In this document: positions 1-6,837 of the stretch, piece after piece
How the letters are laid out: each line of letters opens with the position of its first letter
Position numbering within the stretch: the first letter of the stretch is position 1
DNA from: CAZBWE01 sp964495465
Lineage (GTDB): Bacteria > Planctomycetota > Phycisphaerae > Sedimentisphaerales > Anaerobacaceae
DNA: 9,470 nt
Direction of reading: 5' to 3'
Assembly (NCBI GenBank): GCA_964495465.1
Contig: CAZBWE010000083.1
Location: 1-9,470, forward strand
Made by a program: the position numbers and the translations under genes
The notes under the pieces: generated by a model
The model's input: the letters and a program-made list of their open reading frames with translations, nothing else
What the model was told of the DNA's origin: nothing
The model's database searches: none

Positions 1-2
1 AA

Positions 3-1019
3 TTTTCAGCAATAGATTTGACCTGCGATGGCAAGAATCCGCATTTTGCCCTGCGCTTTTATCTCCACGAAGGCAGTGGTAATTCCGCCTGGACAACAAT
101 CGACCAGATTAAAATGAGAATTATCACAACGGACGGAGGAACACCTTCAAATTATCGCTGGTATCAAATTTATAAAGATACTGCCCCCAATGTTCACAAG
201 GGATGGAACGTTGTAACGATGACTCCGGACGACCAGTACGGCACAGAGAACGGAATCTTGGATTGGTCCCACATAGAAAGGATAGATATACAAATCTTAT
301 TCAACGGCAACGCTAAGACCCCACAGGTTACCTTTGATAAGCTCGAATTTTTTTCTCCTTTGAGCAAGGGTTTGATAATGCTTCGATTCGATGACGGATA
401 TGACGAGCATTATGATTGCGCAGCTTACCTGGAAAGCAAGGGCCTGTGCGGCAGCTTCGCAATATATGGTCACGCAATAAGTCCAAGCGGAAGCTGTTTA
501 ACGTTAGACAAACTCCACAGGATACACGACTCAGGTCATTTTATCATAAATCATACCTGGTCACATCTTGACTGGGACACGATTACAGACCAGGAATATT
601 TGACTGATATTTTCAGGATGCAGGACTGGATGTGCAAGAACGGTTTCGCGGACGGCTCTCGTATTTTGGTAACTCCAGACGGACGTTGGCACGAAAACGG
701 CAAAGAACTTTTGGCAAGCGTTGTGGATTTTATCTGGACGACGAGAATGTGCAACTATACATCCCACGTTGAACCGCTTTACAATCCCTGGCGTATGAGA
801 ACCGCAACATTGACGGGGAATCTGACTACATACGATGATGCAATATCCGATGCTAATAGCGAGTGTGCAGTGGGGACGCTTCTATGGCACCATATCCCGG
901 ATGGCAATCAGACCTGGGCTGCGTTCGAGGCCGATATTGATGCTATTGTTACTCTTCGAGATGCAGGTGATATTAAAGTTATTACTCCAGCTGAAATTTT
1001 GTCGGGTGATTATAATTAG
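3..1019 (+). CDS. Phage tail fibre/spike-like protein with polysaccharide deacetylase (NodB-like) domain, 5' partial
   Basis: The frame is open from the first complete codon of the window, so the N-terminus is missing; a TTG at 18 is only the first possible start inside the window. Residue numbers count from that TTG. Residues 1-112 look like a beta-sandwich, possibly a carbohydrate-binding domain, ending in VTFDKLEFF. From about 118 the sequence fits the NodB homology fold: RFDDG (123-127) is motif 1 with the catalytic and metal-binding aspartates, HTWSH (179-183) is motif 2 with the metal-binding histidines, TPDGRW (219-224) fits motif 3, and LLWHHIP (288-294) resembles the C-terminal histidine motif. 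Known members remove acetyl groups from N-acetylglucosamine polymers or other glycans, usually with a divalent metal. The adjacent tail-type genes suggest a phage protein that alters surface polysaccharide during adsorption; this role is inferred. A host-secreted deacetylase is the alternative. The fold call is firm, the substrate unknown. Confidence 0.82.
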   Translation, partial: FSAIDLTCDGKNPHFALRFYLHEGSGNSAWTTIDQIKMRIITTDGGTPSNYRWYQIYKDTAPNVHKGWNVVTMTPDDQYGTENGILDWSHIERIDIQILFNGNAKTPQVTFDKLEFFSPLSKGLIMLRFDDGYDEHYDCAAYLESKGLCGSFAIYGHAISPSGSCLTLDKLHRIHDSGHFIINHTWSHLDWDTITDQEYLTDIFRMQDWMCKNGFADGSRILVTPDGRWHENGKELLASVVDFIWTTRMCNYTSHVEPLYNPWRMRTATLTGNLTTYDDAISDANSECAVGTLLWHHIPDGNQTWAAFEADIDAIVTLRDAGDIKVITPAEILSGDYN

Positions 1020-1038
1020 AAAGGGCAAAGGGTATCAA

Positions 1039-1503
1039 ATGTCAAATGAAATTCTTGTAGATTATAAGAGCGGTAATACGATATTTATTATCCGGCGAGA
1101 TATGGCAGGGCAAGTGGCCTTAAGTGACGGTTCAGCTTGGGAAACTTATGGTGCTGGCGGCCATAATGACGATGATTACGCCGTAGCGTTAGTTGATAAA
1201 GGCGGTGATATGTATGTTAGTGACTTTGATTCTGATGAGAATATAGCTGCTGGTTATTACTTTGTGCAAGCCTATTTACAACTTGGCTATAATCCCTCGG
1301 ATGGTAAAGAATTTATAGATAGTGGAATAATAAGGTGGGGCAAAAACCATAAAGAAATAACATTACTCAAAGTATTGACTAATAAAGCGGTGCAAACAAA
1401 ATCAACCGGCAAAATCGATTATTACGATGACGATGGCCAGACCGTAATCCTGACTCACACTCCCACAGATAGTAAATCAACGATTGAGAGGGTACCGAGC
1501 TAA
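1039..1503 (+). CDS. Small beta-rich phage tail-associated protein
   Basis: This 154-residue protein starts at ATG 1039, chosen because AAAGGG (1027-1032) lies 6 bases upstream and the frame's earlier starts would run deep into the preceding gene. It follows that gene by 19 bases. The N-terminal 100 residues alternate short beta-strands and acidic turns: a TIFIIRRDMAGQVAL strand, WETYG near 33, an acidic DDDYAVAL segment, a YVSDFDSD turn, AAGYYFVQAYLQ, and an SGIIRWGK strand. This layout matches small proteins I recall from phage tail or baseplate clusters that sit beside fibre genes. The C-terminal 50 residues (NKAV, then DYYDDDGQT, then THTPTDS) look like a separate short module of the kind seen at the ends of tail-associated proteins. 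No enzymatic motif is visible. A structural or fibre-attachment role is inferred from position and composition. Confidence 0.62.
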   Translation: MSNEILVDYKSGNTIFIIRRDMAGQVALSDGSAWETYGAGGHNDDDYAVALVDKGGDMYVSDFDSDENIAAGYYFVQAYLQLGYNPSDGKEFIDSGIIRWGKNHKEITLLKVLTNKAVQTKSTGKIDYYDDDGQTVILTHTPTDSKSTIERVPS

Positions 1504-2192
1504 TGGACGCGCGTTTTTTAAAAGATGCTTTATTTGCAGGGCAGACCGGCAACGCCTTTAAGCTGGGCACAGTATTAACGCTGGGCTGGTTCTGGACCCG
1601 CGATACCGGCTGTTCGGTACTATATCGCGCTGCCGGTATGGAGCAGATAGATTCTGCACAGGTTTTAGCCGTTGCTGATTTGGATGCTGACACAATCTCA
1701 CCGCCGGATTACCTTCCGCATGATGATAATGAGAATTATTTTTATGTTGTCAGGCGGGTCAATGGCTGCGGGTATCAGGAACACACAACAGCCGCTGCGG
1801 TAAAAGTTTCAATAGACGCCGACGGCAACCCTGCCGAGCCGCAGCCAAATAAAATTTTCGCCGGTCTGGCTGAACAAACGGACGGCAAAAAGGTCTGGCT
1901 TGTATGGTATTATTGCCCCGTCGGACAAAAGGCCGGGCCAGCACGGTTTCTTATCTATTGCGATGGCGGCACGGGCCAAATTAACTATGAAAATCCCATC
2001 GCTGATACTGATTATGACAGAAGAAGATTTTATAGCTGCGTAACCGATGCACTCGGTGCAGGCAGATACCTGTTTGCTATCAGGGCTGTAGATGCCGGCG
2101 GCACTGAGAATACTTCTCTCGCACAGTTAGAAATCCAGCTCAATACAACAAATCCGGATGCAATCGACATTTTAAGCGCCAAGGCAGTCTAA
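1503..2192 (+). CDS. Phage tail-associated protein with two fibronectin-III-like segments
   Basis: The protein has 229 residues. Its ATG shares one base with the previous gene's TAA (TAATG), so the two are probably translationally coupled. Two segments resemble beta-sandwich repeats. The first (about 22-105) contains LGWFW, a VLYRAAG strand and YFYVVRRVNGCG. The second (about 114-215) contains KKVWLVWYY, FLIYCDGG and YLFAIRAVDAGGTEN, the last being typical of the F and G strands of fibronectin type III folds. No signal peptide, transmembrane helix or catalytic motif is visible. Fibronectin-III-like domains are common in tail proteins, where they are thought to support protein-protein or weak carbohydrate contacts. 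Its place between a fibre-associated protein and the hub-like protein supports a tail-tip structural role. The domain assignment rests on strand pattern alone, so it is tentative. Confidence 0.6.
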   Translation: MDARFLKDALFAGQTGNAFKLGTVLTLGWFWTRDTGCSVLYRAAGMEQIDSAQVLAVADLDADTISPPDYLPHDDNENYFYVVRRVNGCGYQEHTTAAAVKVSIDADGNPAEPQPNKIFAGLAEQTDGKKVWLVWYYCPVGQKAGPARFLIYCDGGTGQINYENPIADTDYDRRRFYSCVTDALGAGRYLFAIRAVDAGGTENTSLAQLEIQLNTTNPDAIDILSAKAV

Positions 2193-2209
2193 CAAAAATA
2201 GGACAATTT

Positions 2210-4042
2210 ATGTCTAACAGAATTGATTTTTTTCAGCCAGCAAAAAAACAATTAGCACTTGCAGGTGTTACTGTTTCGGTTCTGCTCGATGGACTTTTAT
2301 GTCCGGAGCTTGAGGTAGTGGAAATAGTGCGGGACGGCTGGCCGAAATTCAGCAGGGCAAAGCTGACTTACAATCCTTCTGCATATTCTGACGCCGAGCA
2401 AAGAACGCTCGAAGATATTGAGCAGGAATTTGCGATGGGAAAATCAATTTGCATCCGGCGATATTTTAACGGCATACCGCCCGGAGCAGCGGCCTTCAGC
2501 CATACCGTATTCCACGGCTGGATAGAAGGCATCGAGACAAATCTTGGTGGCGATGGCCAAAGGGTGGAAATTACAGCAAGAGATTTCAGCGTCCACCTCG
2601 AACGCATCACCGTCTATGGCCAGCAGGTCAGCCACTGCGACGGCTCAACCGTATTTCTGCCGGGCCTCAATACCGAATTTAATCCCGACAGCAGCGCCAA
2701 TGCAAACCTGACGCCGGCGGAAATTAACGGCAGCAGCTTCACAACCTTTTGTGCCGAGCAGACAAACAGTAAACTATGGAGCTATGCCGAGGCAATTGTT
2801 TATCTGTTGAAACAATATCTGCCGGCCGGTCAATTGCAAACGCCGGACACCGAACAATTACTCGGCCTGACAGAGAGACGGATAGTTCGCGACCTCGACG
2901 TCACCAGCTTAAACCTGTCAGAAGCGCTGCACCAGTGCTGCGAGAGAATCGGCCTGAATTTCAAGTTTGTCCCCCGGCTTGCAGAGACAGGCCCTGCGCA
3001 GGCGATTGTATTCTACAAAAACCACACCGGCAGGGTGGTCGAGCTAAACTGCCAGCAGATTGGCGAGAAGCTCAGCGTCTCAAAAACAGACATCGCTCAA
3101 TTATCGAGCAGCAAAAACTTCTGGCCAATTACGCACAAGTATATCGGCAGGGGAGATTTCAAGGTCTATGAGGCAACCTTCGAGTTGGTCAAGACCTGGG
3201 ATGAAGGGCTCGAAGAAAACAATTATGAAAAATTCTCACCTTCGACAAATCCCGATTTTTACCAGGTAAAAGATGTATATCGCAAGTGGTGTCTGAACGA
3301 GGCGGGTGATTACAGCGGAGCACCATTCAATCAGGGCGGTGCGTTTGACTTTTCCAGAATCTTCGACAGCGGTGATTACGCCCGCCGCCGCAGGCGATTC
3401 TGGCCTGCCTTAACCGCCGATAAGCAGGGCAAATCGCTCGGCTATTTCCTGCAGGTATCTTTCAACGACGGCGCAAACTGGTGGCAGTATCTATATGCCT
3501 TCAACAACCTGCTCGATGAGTGCGGGATATGGCTGTCCAGCGACCAGCTTGACCCTAATACCTGGGTGGCGGCGCAGAAAGGCGTATTGAGATTCAGGAT
3601 TACCGCTTCGGTAATCAGCGATGAGCGATTAACCGCCGTTGCCGCCGACGGCCCCGTCAACTCAACCATCCCCGTCATCGAGCATATAACCACGCTGCCT
3701 CGCCAATTCAAGTATCGCAGGGTTACCGGCAAAAGCGTCTTCGCAAATTCACCCGATGATGCGCTCGGCGAGCCGGACGTAGTCGATGACTCTGTCGCCC
3801 TGTATGAGTATGTCCGTCATAAAGCAGAGGACTCGTCCGAGACAATCGAGACCCTTGATATTCAAACGCCGTTCCTTTCGCTCGATTACGAAGTCGGTGA
3901 CAGAGTGAGCACCAGCCCTGACAGCAGGGACCTTTTCGGCACAAGAAATGACAACCGAAGCAAAAGCCGAATCGTGCGGGTGCGGATGGACTTCCGGAAA
4001 CAGTTCACGAATCTTAAAATCGTGCGGAGCAGACAATGCTGA
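2210..4042 (+). CDS. Large phage tail/baseplate hub-like protein
   Basis: This is the largest gene here (610 residues). It starts at ATG 2210 with AGGA (2200-2203) 6 bases upstream, 17 bases after the previous stop. Residues 15-135 form a beta-rich region: TVSVLLDG, ELEVVEIVRDG, FHGWIEGIETNLGGDGQ (101-117) and VEITARDF (119-126). Binding and rotation descriptors such as HGWIEGIE and ITARD recall the N-terminal barrels of tail-hub proteins (gpD or gp27-like). Residues 190-255 are helical, with WSYAEAIVYLLKQYL followed by LSEALHQCCERIGLNFKF, a pattern also found in hub-like proteins. The C-terminus has strand-rich segments, DYEVGDRVSTSP and a basic end. Such proteins join the tail tube to the baseplate. 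It is GC-rich like its phage neighbours. No lysozyme or peptidase motif is visible. The tail assignment is well supported by context; the hub identity is an inference from fold pattern, not from a match. Confidence 0.65.
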   Translation: MSNRIDFFQPAKKQLALAGVTVSVLLDGLLCPELEVVEIVRDGWPKFSRAKLTYNPSAYSDAEQRTLEDIEQEFAMGKSICIRRYFNGIPPGAAAFSHTVFHGWIEGIETNLGGDGQRVEITARDFSVHLERITVYGQQVSHCDGSTVFLPGLNTEFNPDSSANANLTPAEINGSSFTTFCAEQTNSKLWSYAEAIVYLLKQYLPAGQLQTPDTEQLLGLTERRIVRDLDVTSLNLSEALHQCCERIGLNFKFVPRLAETGPAQAIVFYKNHTGRVVELNCQQIGEKLSVSKTDIAQLSSSKNFWPITHKYIGRGDFKVYEATFELVKTWDEGLEENNYEKFSPSTNPDFYQVKDVYRKWCLNEAGDYSGAPFNQGGAFDFSRIFDSGDYARRRRRFWPALTADKQGKSLGYFLQVSFNDGANWWQYLYAFNNLLDECGIWLSSDQLDPNTWVAAQKGVLRFRITASVISDERLTAVAADGPVNSTIPVIEHITTLPRQFKYRRVTGKSVFANSPDDALGEPDVVDDSVALYEYVRHKAEDSSETIETLDIQTPFLSLDYEVGDRVSTSPDSRDLFGTRNDNRSKSRIVRVRMDFRKQFTNLKIVRSRQC

Positions 4043-4067
4043 TAAACAGTAAAATACGAGGTCAGCT

Positions 4068-4331
4068 ATGAAAGAGACATCAACAGTAACATCACCCGGT
4101 GCAAGGGCGGCTGCCTGGGCGATTAAGATAAAAAGCCACAGCTCATATAACGTCTATAACGTCATCACCGTAGTAATTGGCGATGCCGGCTCGATACCGG
4201 TTGAAATAGGCCAGCAGACCCAGGCGGTCAATCTGGCTGAATCGTTTATGCAGCAGGGGACACTTCCAGCCGGTACATACGCGGTTATGTCCGGGGTAGG
4301 CGATAAGAACGTCTTTTACGCAAAACCATGA
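4068..4331 (+). CDS. Small unknown phage-region protein
   Basis: This 87-residue protein has a clear SD (GAGG at 4058-4061) 6 bases before ATG 4068, 25 bases after the hub-like gene. I do not recognise a family. The sequence starts with a short Ser/Thr-rich leader, then has a beta-rich core (WAIKIKSHSSYNVYNVITVVIGD), a polar middle (VEIGQQTQAVNLAESF) and a Gly-rich end (LPAGTYAVMSGVGDKNVFYAKP). It has no cysteine, no transmembrane segment and no signal peptide. Size, composition and position directly after the tail hub suit a small virion or tail-tip accessory protein, but that is guilt by association. Strong SD, coding-like composition and lack of a competing frame make the gene itself credible. 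Confidence 0.6.
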   Translation: MKETSTVTSPGARAAAWAIKIKSHSSYNVYNVITVVIGDAGSIPVEIGQQTQAVNLAESFMQQGTLPAGTYAVMSGVGDKNVFYAKP

Positions 4332-4341
4332 TATTACCTTG

Positions 4342-4443
4342 TGTCATGTTGAGTCCGGCAGAAGTAATGCCGGACGAAATATCCGGCTTACGACAGTTAT
4401 TTTCCCTTCGTTGGCCGGACTCTTCACTTCGTTCAGAATGACA
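4342..4443. repeat. Structured REP/MITE-like intergenic repeat with terminal inverted repeats
   Basis: The segment begins TGTCAT (4342-4347) and ends ATGACA (4438-4443), a perfect 6-bp terminal inverted repeat. Inside are several copies of the same core on both strands: GTCCGGC (4353-4359) pairs perfectly with GCCGGAC (4369-4375) across a 9-base loop, and TCCGGC (4382-4387) can pair with GCCGGA (4414-4419). The 3' arm, read on the - strand, opens with TGTCATTCTGAACGAAG, which closely resembles a dispersed intergenic repeat I recall from many environmental bacteria. The 5' arm looks like the same sequence with about 10-12 bases missing. It fills almost the whole gap between two phage-region genes. 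It may also act as a terminator or mRNA-processing structure, though it has no T-tract. Confidence 0.6.
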
Positions 4444-4456
4444 AGCGAGGGCCAGG

Positions 4457-4747
4457 ATGAATGATACAAAAAATCATAATAATAAAAGCTGGCAGTTCAG
4501 CCGCCAGATAAACATCTCCGTGCTTATCCAGCTCGTATTCCTCGCCTTGCTGATTGTCGGAAGCTGGGTCAATCTGCAAAGACAACTGGATTTGCTGCAG
4601 CGGGATGTAACGATGCTTCTTCAGTGCCAGAAGGATTTCACACAGAAACTCGATACCCTCTCAGCCAAGAGCATCTCATACGAATACCGCCTGCGTGCAA
4701 TAGAAAAGAATATCCTGAACAACGACATCGGCAATGAAAATTTTTAA
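4457..4747 (+). CDS. Small membrane protein, one N-terminal TM helix plus coiled coil (holin- or i-spanin-like)
   Basis: The protein has 96 residues. GAGG (4447-4450) precedes ATG 4457 by 6 bases. A polar, basic N-terminus (1-18, with K5, K10, R16) is followed by one hydrophobic helix at about 19-40 (ISVLIQLVFLALLIVGSWV). Residues 40-85 are a heptad-like amphipathic stretch (LQRQLDLLQRDVTMLL, then QKLDTLSA and YRLRAIEKNIL) expected to form a coiled coil. By the positive-inside rule the coiled coil should face the periplasm. This topology is that of Rz-like i-spanins and of some small phage membrane proteins encoded next to lysis genes. No endolysin is visible nearby, so the lysis role is a hypothesis. 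The last 14 bases overlap the start of the methyltransferase gene, a boundary with a likely insertion. Confidence 0.62.
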   Translation: MNDTKNHNNKSWQFSRQINISVLIQLVFLALLIVGSWVNLQRQLDLLQRDVTMLLQCQKDFTQKLDTLSAKSISYEYRLRAIEKNILNNDIGNENF

Positions 4748-5657
4748 ATTTGTACCGCTTATGAATAAAACGCTAAAAAATCTTATTCTAAAAGAGTTGT
4801 GCCCTGATGGAGTATGGCATTTAACCGATGTTATGAAATCGGTTCTGAGACATCAGATATCACAACTACCTAAAAGAACAATCTCCGATAATGAAACGCG
4901 TTATCCAAATACGCCATCAGGCATGCGAGCATTTTTAGAAGTTTTTTTTACCAGACACTTTTTGCAGATTCAGAATAGCCTGCTTGACTATATTGTTTCT
5001 CAGGATTTTCTCGAAATTGTCAGTTCCGGTAATATTCAAATTCTTGACGTAGGGTCGGGCCCCGCAGTTGCTTCTTTGGCAATCACAGACCTGCTTTCTT
5101 GCATTCTGAATTATCTTGTAGATACAGGGAAATACCCAAAGCATCGCATACTCAAGGTAAATTATGTATTCAATGATACAGAGGCAATTTGTCTTGGGAC
5201 GGGTATACGCATGTTATCTAACTACCTTAAAATTCAAAAATCTTATCATGGTAGGATTATTAATAGTCATACTGTGAGTATTAATAGAGCTTTTCCTGAT
5301 AACATGCGCCAACTCCAGCGTATCAAACATAATATTGGCGCATTTGACATAGTAACCTTCTCTTATGTTGTAATTCCATTGAATGAAGATAATAGTTTTA
5401 ATAATTTAATCGATGGATTGTTAGAATCAGAGGAATTGTGCAGCCGCAACGGAGTGGTGCTGATTCTGCAGGATCGGTTTAGGGAATCACTGATAAAACA
5501 AATTGGCAAAGCCATAAGCGTTTCTACCAATAAAGAAAAAATGATACAGCAGATTTATCCGAATAGGAATGCAGGTGAAACACACGAATACTCATATTAT
5601 GTCTGTTTGTATAATCCAGATAAGAAGGGAGTAATCAGACAAAGTTATGTTGCCTGA
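4734..5657 (+). CDS. Class I SAM-dependent methyltransferase, cargo-like
   Basis: This 307-residue protein has a recognisable Rossmann methyltransferase core. Motif I is ILDVGSGPA (103-111). An acidic end of strand beta-2 is likely FNDTEA (146-151). The motif IV region is FDIVTFSYVVIPLN (204-217), followed by a strand like NGVVLILQDRF (239-249). Residues 1-95 are mainly helical and basic and may bind substrate. SAM binding is well supported; the substrate is not visible, and there is no DPPY, NPPF or PCQ motif of DNA adenine or cytosine methyltransferases. Loose resemblance to Rsm22-type rRNA methyltransferases is possible but unproven. Two starts compete: ATG 4734 overlaps the previous gene by 14 bases, ATG 4761 does not, and neither has a good SD. 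The gene is clearly more AT-rich than the tail genes. It converges on the radical SAM gene with 4 bases between stops, suggesting the two form an acquired pair. Confidence 0.75.
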   Translation: MKIFKFVPLMNKTLKNLILKELCPDGVWHLTDVMKSVLRHQISQLPKRTISDNETRYPNTPSGMRAFLEVFFTRHFLQIQNSLLDYIVSQDFLEIVSSGNIQILDVGSGPAVASLAITDLLSCILNYLVDTGKYPKHRILKVNYVFNDTEAICLGTGIRMLSNYLKIQKSYHGRIINSHTVSINRAFPDNMRQLQRIKHNIGAFDIVTFSYVVIPLNEDNSFNNLIDGLLESEELCSRNGVVLILQDRFRESLIKQIGKAISVSTNKEKMIQQIYPNRNAGETHEYSYYVCLYNPDKKGVIRQSYVA

Positions 5658-5661
5658 TTTT

Positions 5662-6756
5662 TTACCAGACGACACAGTTACATTTTTTAGGTTCGCATCG
5701 GTCGTTCAGAGCGTTCCAGATTTCCGGCGTCTCCCGGCAAAGGCCGATAGAAACGGCCTTGTCGAAACTTCGAATTACATCAATAAGAAAACAATAGAAT
5801 TCGATGCGTTGTTGATGTGAGTAACGGAGCTTGCCGTCCGAAGCTCCTTTGACAAACTTATGATTCAAAAGATTTCGAGCACGGTCGCCGTAGGCATCTT
5901 TGGCAAGTCGAAAATGGCCCGGCAGAAGTCTTAACATTCCGAGCGTTATGTTTTCAGGACTGATGGCATTTAATATTTTTCGAATCAAATCAGAGTATCC
6001 GGTTTTCCAATCCGGATACAGAATACAGGGGTCAATGCGAATTCTTATCCGCCAGCCCTCTTTCCGGCATAGTCCGGCTGCCTCGATGCGCTCATCAAGA
6101 CTCGCAGCACCCACTTCATATTGCTCGATTATTTGTTGAGGATTCAAACTCCAGGAGATAATTGTATGTTCGTTAGCTTCGAGAGACAAAAGGTTATCAA
6201 TGTTGCTGCTTTTGGTAAGCAGCATTAAATAGGCATTGGAAAAACCGGAGAAAAATGGAATTAACATTGTTGTGAGATTATTTACGTGGTCAAGTGCAAG
6301 ACTATCTAGCATTTCACCCATATTGAAAGCCGCTATGCCGCGAGAGCGTAACAGGGCTTTTCTGATTTGCTTAAACATCGTATCGTAATTTATGCTGACT
6401 TTAATAAAAGGGCTGAATTTACGGTAAACATACGCCAGATAGCAATACGTGCAATAGTAAGGACAGCCATTCGATATGGGAACCAACTTATAATATGGCT
6501 GGCAGTGCACATTCGAGCCGAGCCGGCCGTCAAAGTATCCTACAAAAGATGAAGTTTCGCCTATCATCAATGTTCTCTTTCCCGCCAAAAGAGCTTTAGA
6601 TGCCGACTCTCCGGGAAAAGGGGGTTTGCGTTGATGTTCTACTATATGGACATTTGCAGATGGAAACATTTTCACAATCCGCTGGGCTTCCGGATGGCCC
6701 GACACCTTTTGCCAGAGCAGTATAGTATTCGGCTTGAATTTTTTTGCGGTGTCCAC
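5662..6756 (-). CDS. Spore photoproduct lyase-family radical SAM protein
   Basis: This 364-residue radical SAM enzyme has the CX3CX2C cluster CPYYCTYC (C98, C102, C105), the binding site for the 4Fe-4S cluster that cleaves SAM. The spacing and the GCPYYC and CYL context match the spore photoproduct lyase (SPL/SplB) family. Also family-like are GEMLDSLALD (147-156) and SWSLNP (201-206), where SPL proteins have an S-W-S-x-N motif. Length fits SPL proteins. Known members repair the UV thymine lesion, 5-thyminyl-5,6-dihydrothymine. The C-terminus adds a Cys-rich tail: C340 in LCRETPEIW, then C354, C359 and C361. Whether the catalytic Cys of true SPL is conserved cannot be settled by eye. The start is GTG 6756, with weak SD GGCGGA and no better upstream start in frame. 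An extended -10 lies just upstream. It sits opposite the phage genes, consistent with independently expressed cargo. Confidence 0.83.
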   Translation of the reverse strand: MDTAKKFKPNTILLWQKVSGHPEAQRIVKMFPSANVHIVEHQRKPPFPGESASKALLAGKRTLMIGETSSFVGYFDGRLGSNVHCQPYYKLVPISNGCPYYCTYCYLAYVYRKFSPFIKVSINYDTMFKQIRKALLRSRGIAAFNMGEMLDSLALDHVNNLTTMLIPFFSGFSNAYLMLLTKSSNIDNLLSLEANEHTIISWSLNPQQIIEQYEVGAASLDERIEAAGLCRKEGWRIRIRIDPCILYPDWKTGYSDLIRKILNAISPENITLGMLRLLPGHFRLAKDAYGDRARNLLNHKFVKGASDGKLRYSHQQRIEFYCFLIDVIRSFDKAVSIGLCRETPEIWNALNDRCEPKKCNCVVW

Positions 6757-6788
6757 GAATCTGTTTCCGCCAATTTCAACAAAGCAGC

Positions 6789-6797
6789 ATTATAACA
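6789..6797 (-). promoter_or_regulatory. Extended -10 promoter of the radical SAM gene
   Basis: Read on the - strand, this site is TGTTATAAT, a perfect TGnTATAAT extended -10 about 33 bases upstream of the GTG start at 6756. No good -35 lies 16-18 bases away: TTGTGA (6808-6813, - strand) is only 13 bases off. Extended -10 promoters often do without a -35. It would give the gene its own expression independent of the late phage operon, as expected of a gene active during lysogeny. Confidence 0.45.
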
Positions 6798-6837
6798 AAA
6801 AAACGAATCACAACTTATATATTTAAGGAGAGAAACG

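Noticed and set aside
835..1038. Longer N-terminus for the second tail gene, starting at 835
   Set aside because: It would overlap the deacetylase gene by about 185 bases, and its translation there is a low-complexity Leu-rich shadow. ATG 1039 has a good SD.
2368..2635. Reading frames on the - strand inside the hub-like gene
   Set aside because: They lie opposite a long, well-supported gene, lack SDs and show no domain; they follow from the GC-rich codon pattern of the + strand.
2776..3269. Shifted + strand frames of 131 and 69 codons inside the hub-like gene
   Set aside because: They are embedded in the hub frame, Arg- and Ser-rich, and show no motif. There is no sign of a programmed frameshift.
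1..4042. Diversity-generating retroelement acting on the tail fibre gene
   Set aside because: No reverse transcriptase, no template repeat and no C-lectin-like variable end is visible in this window.
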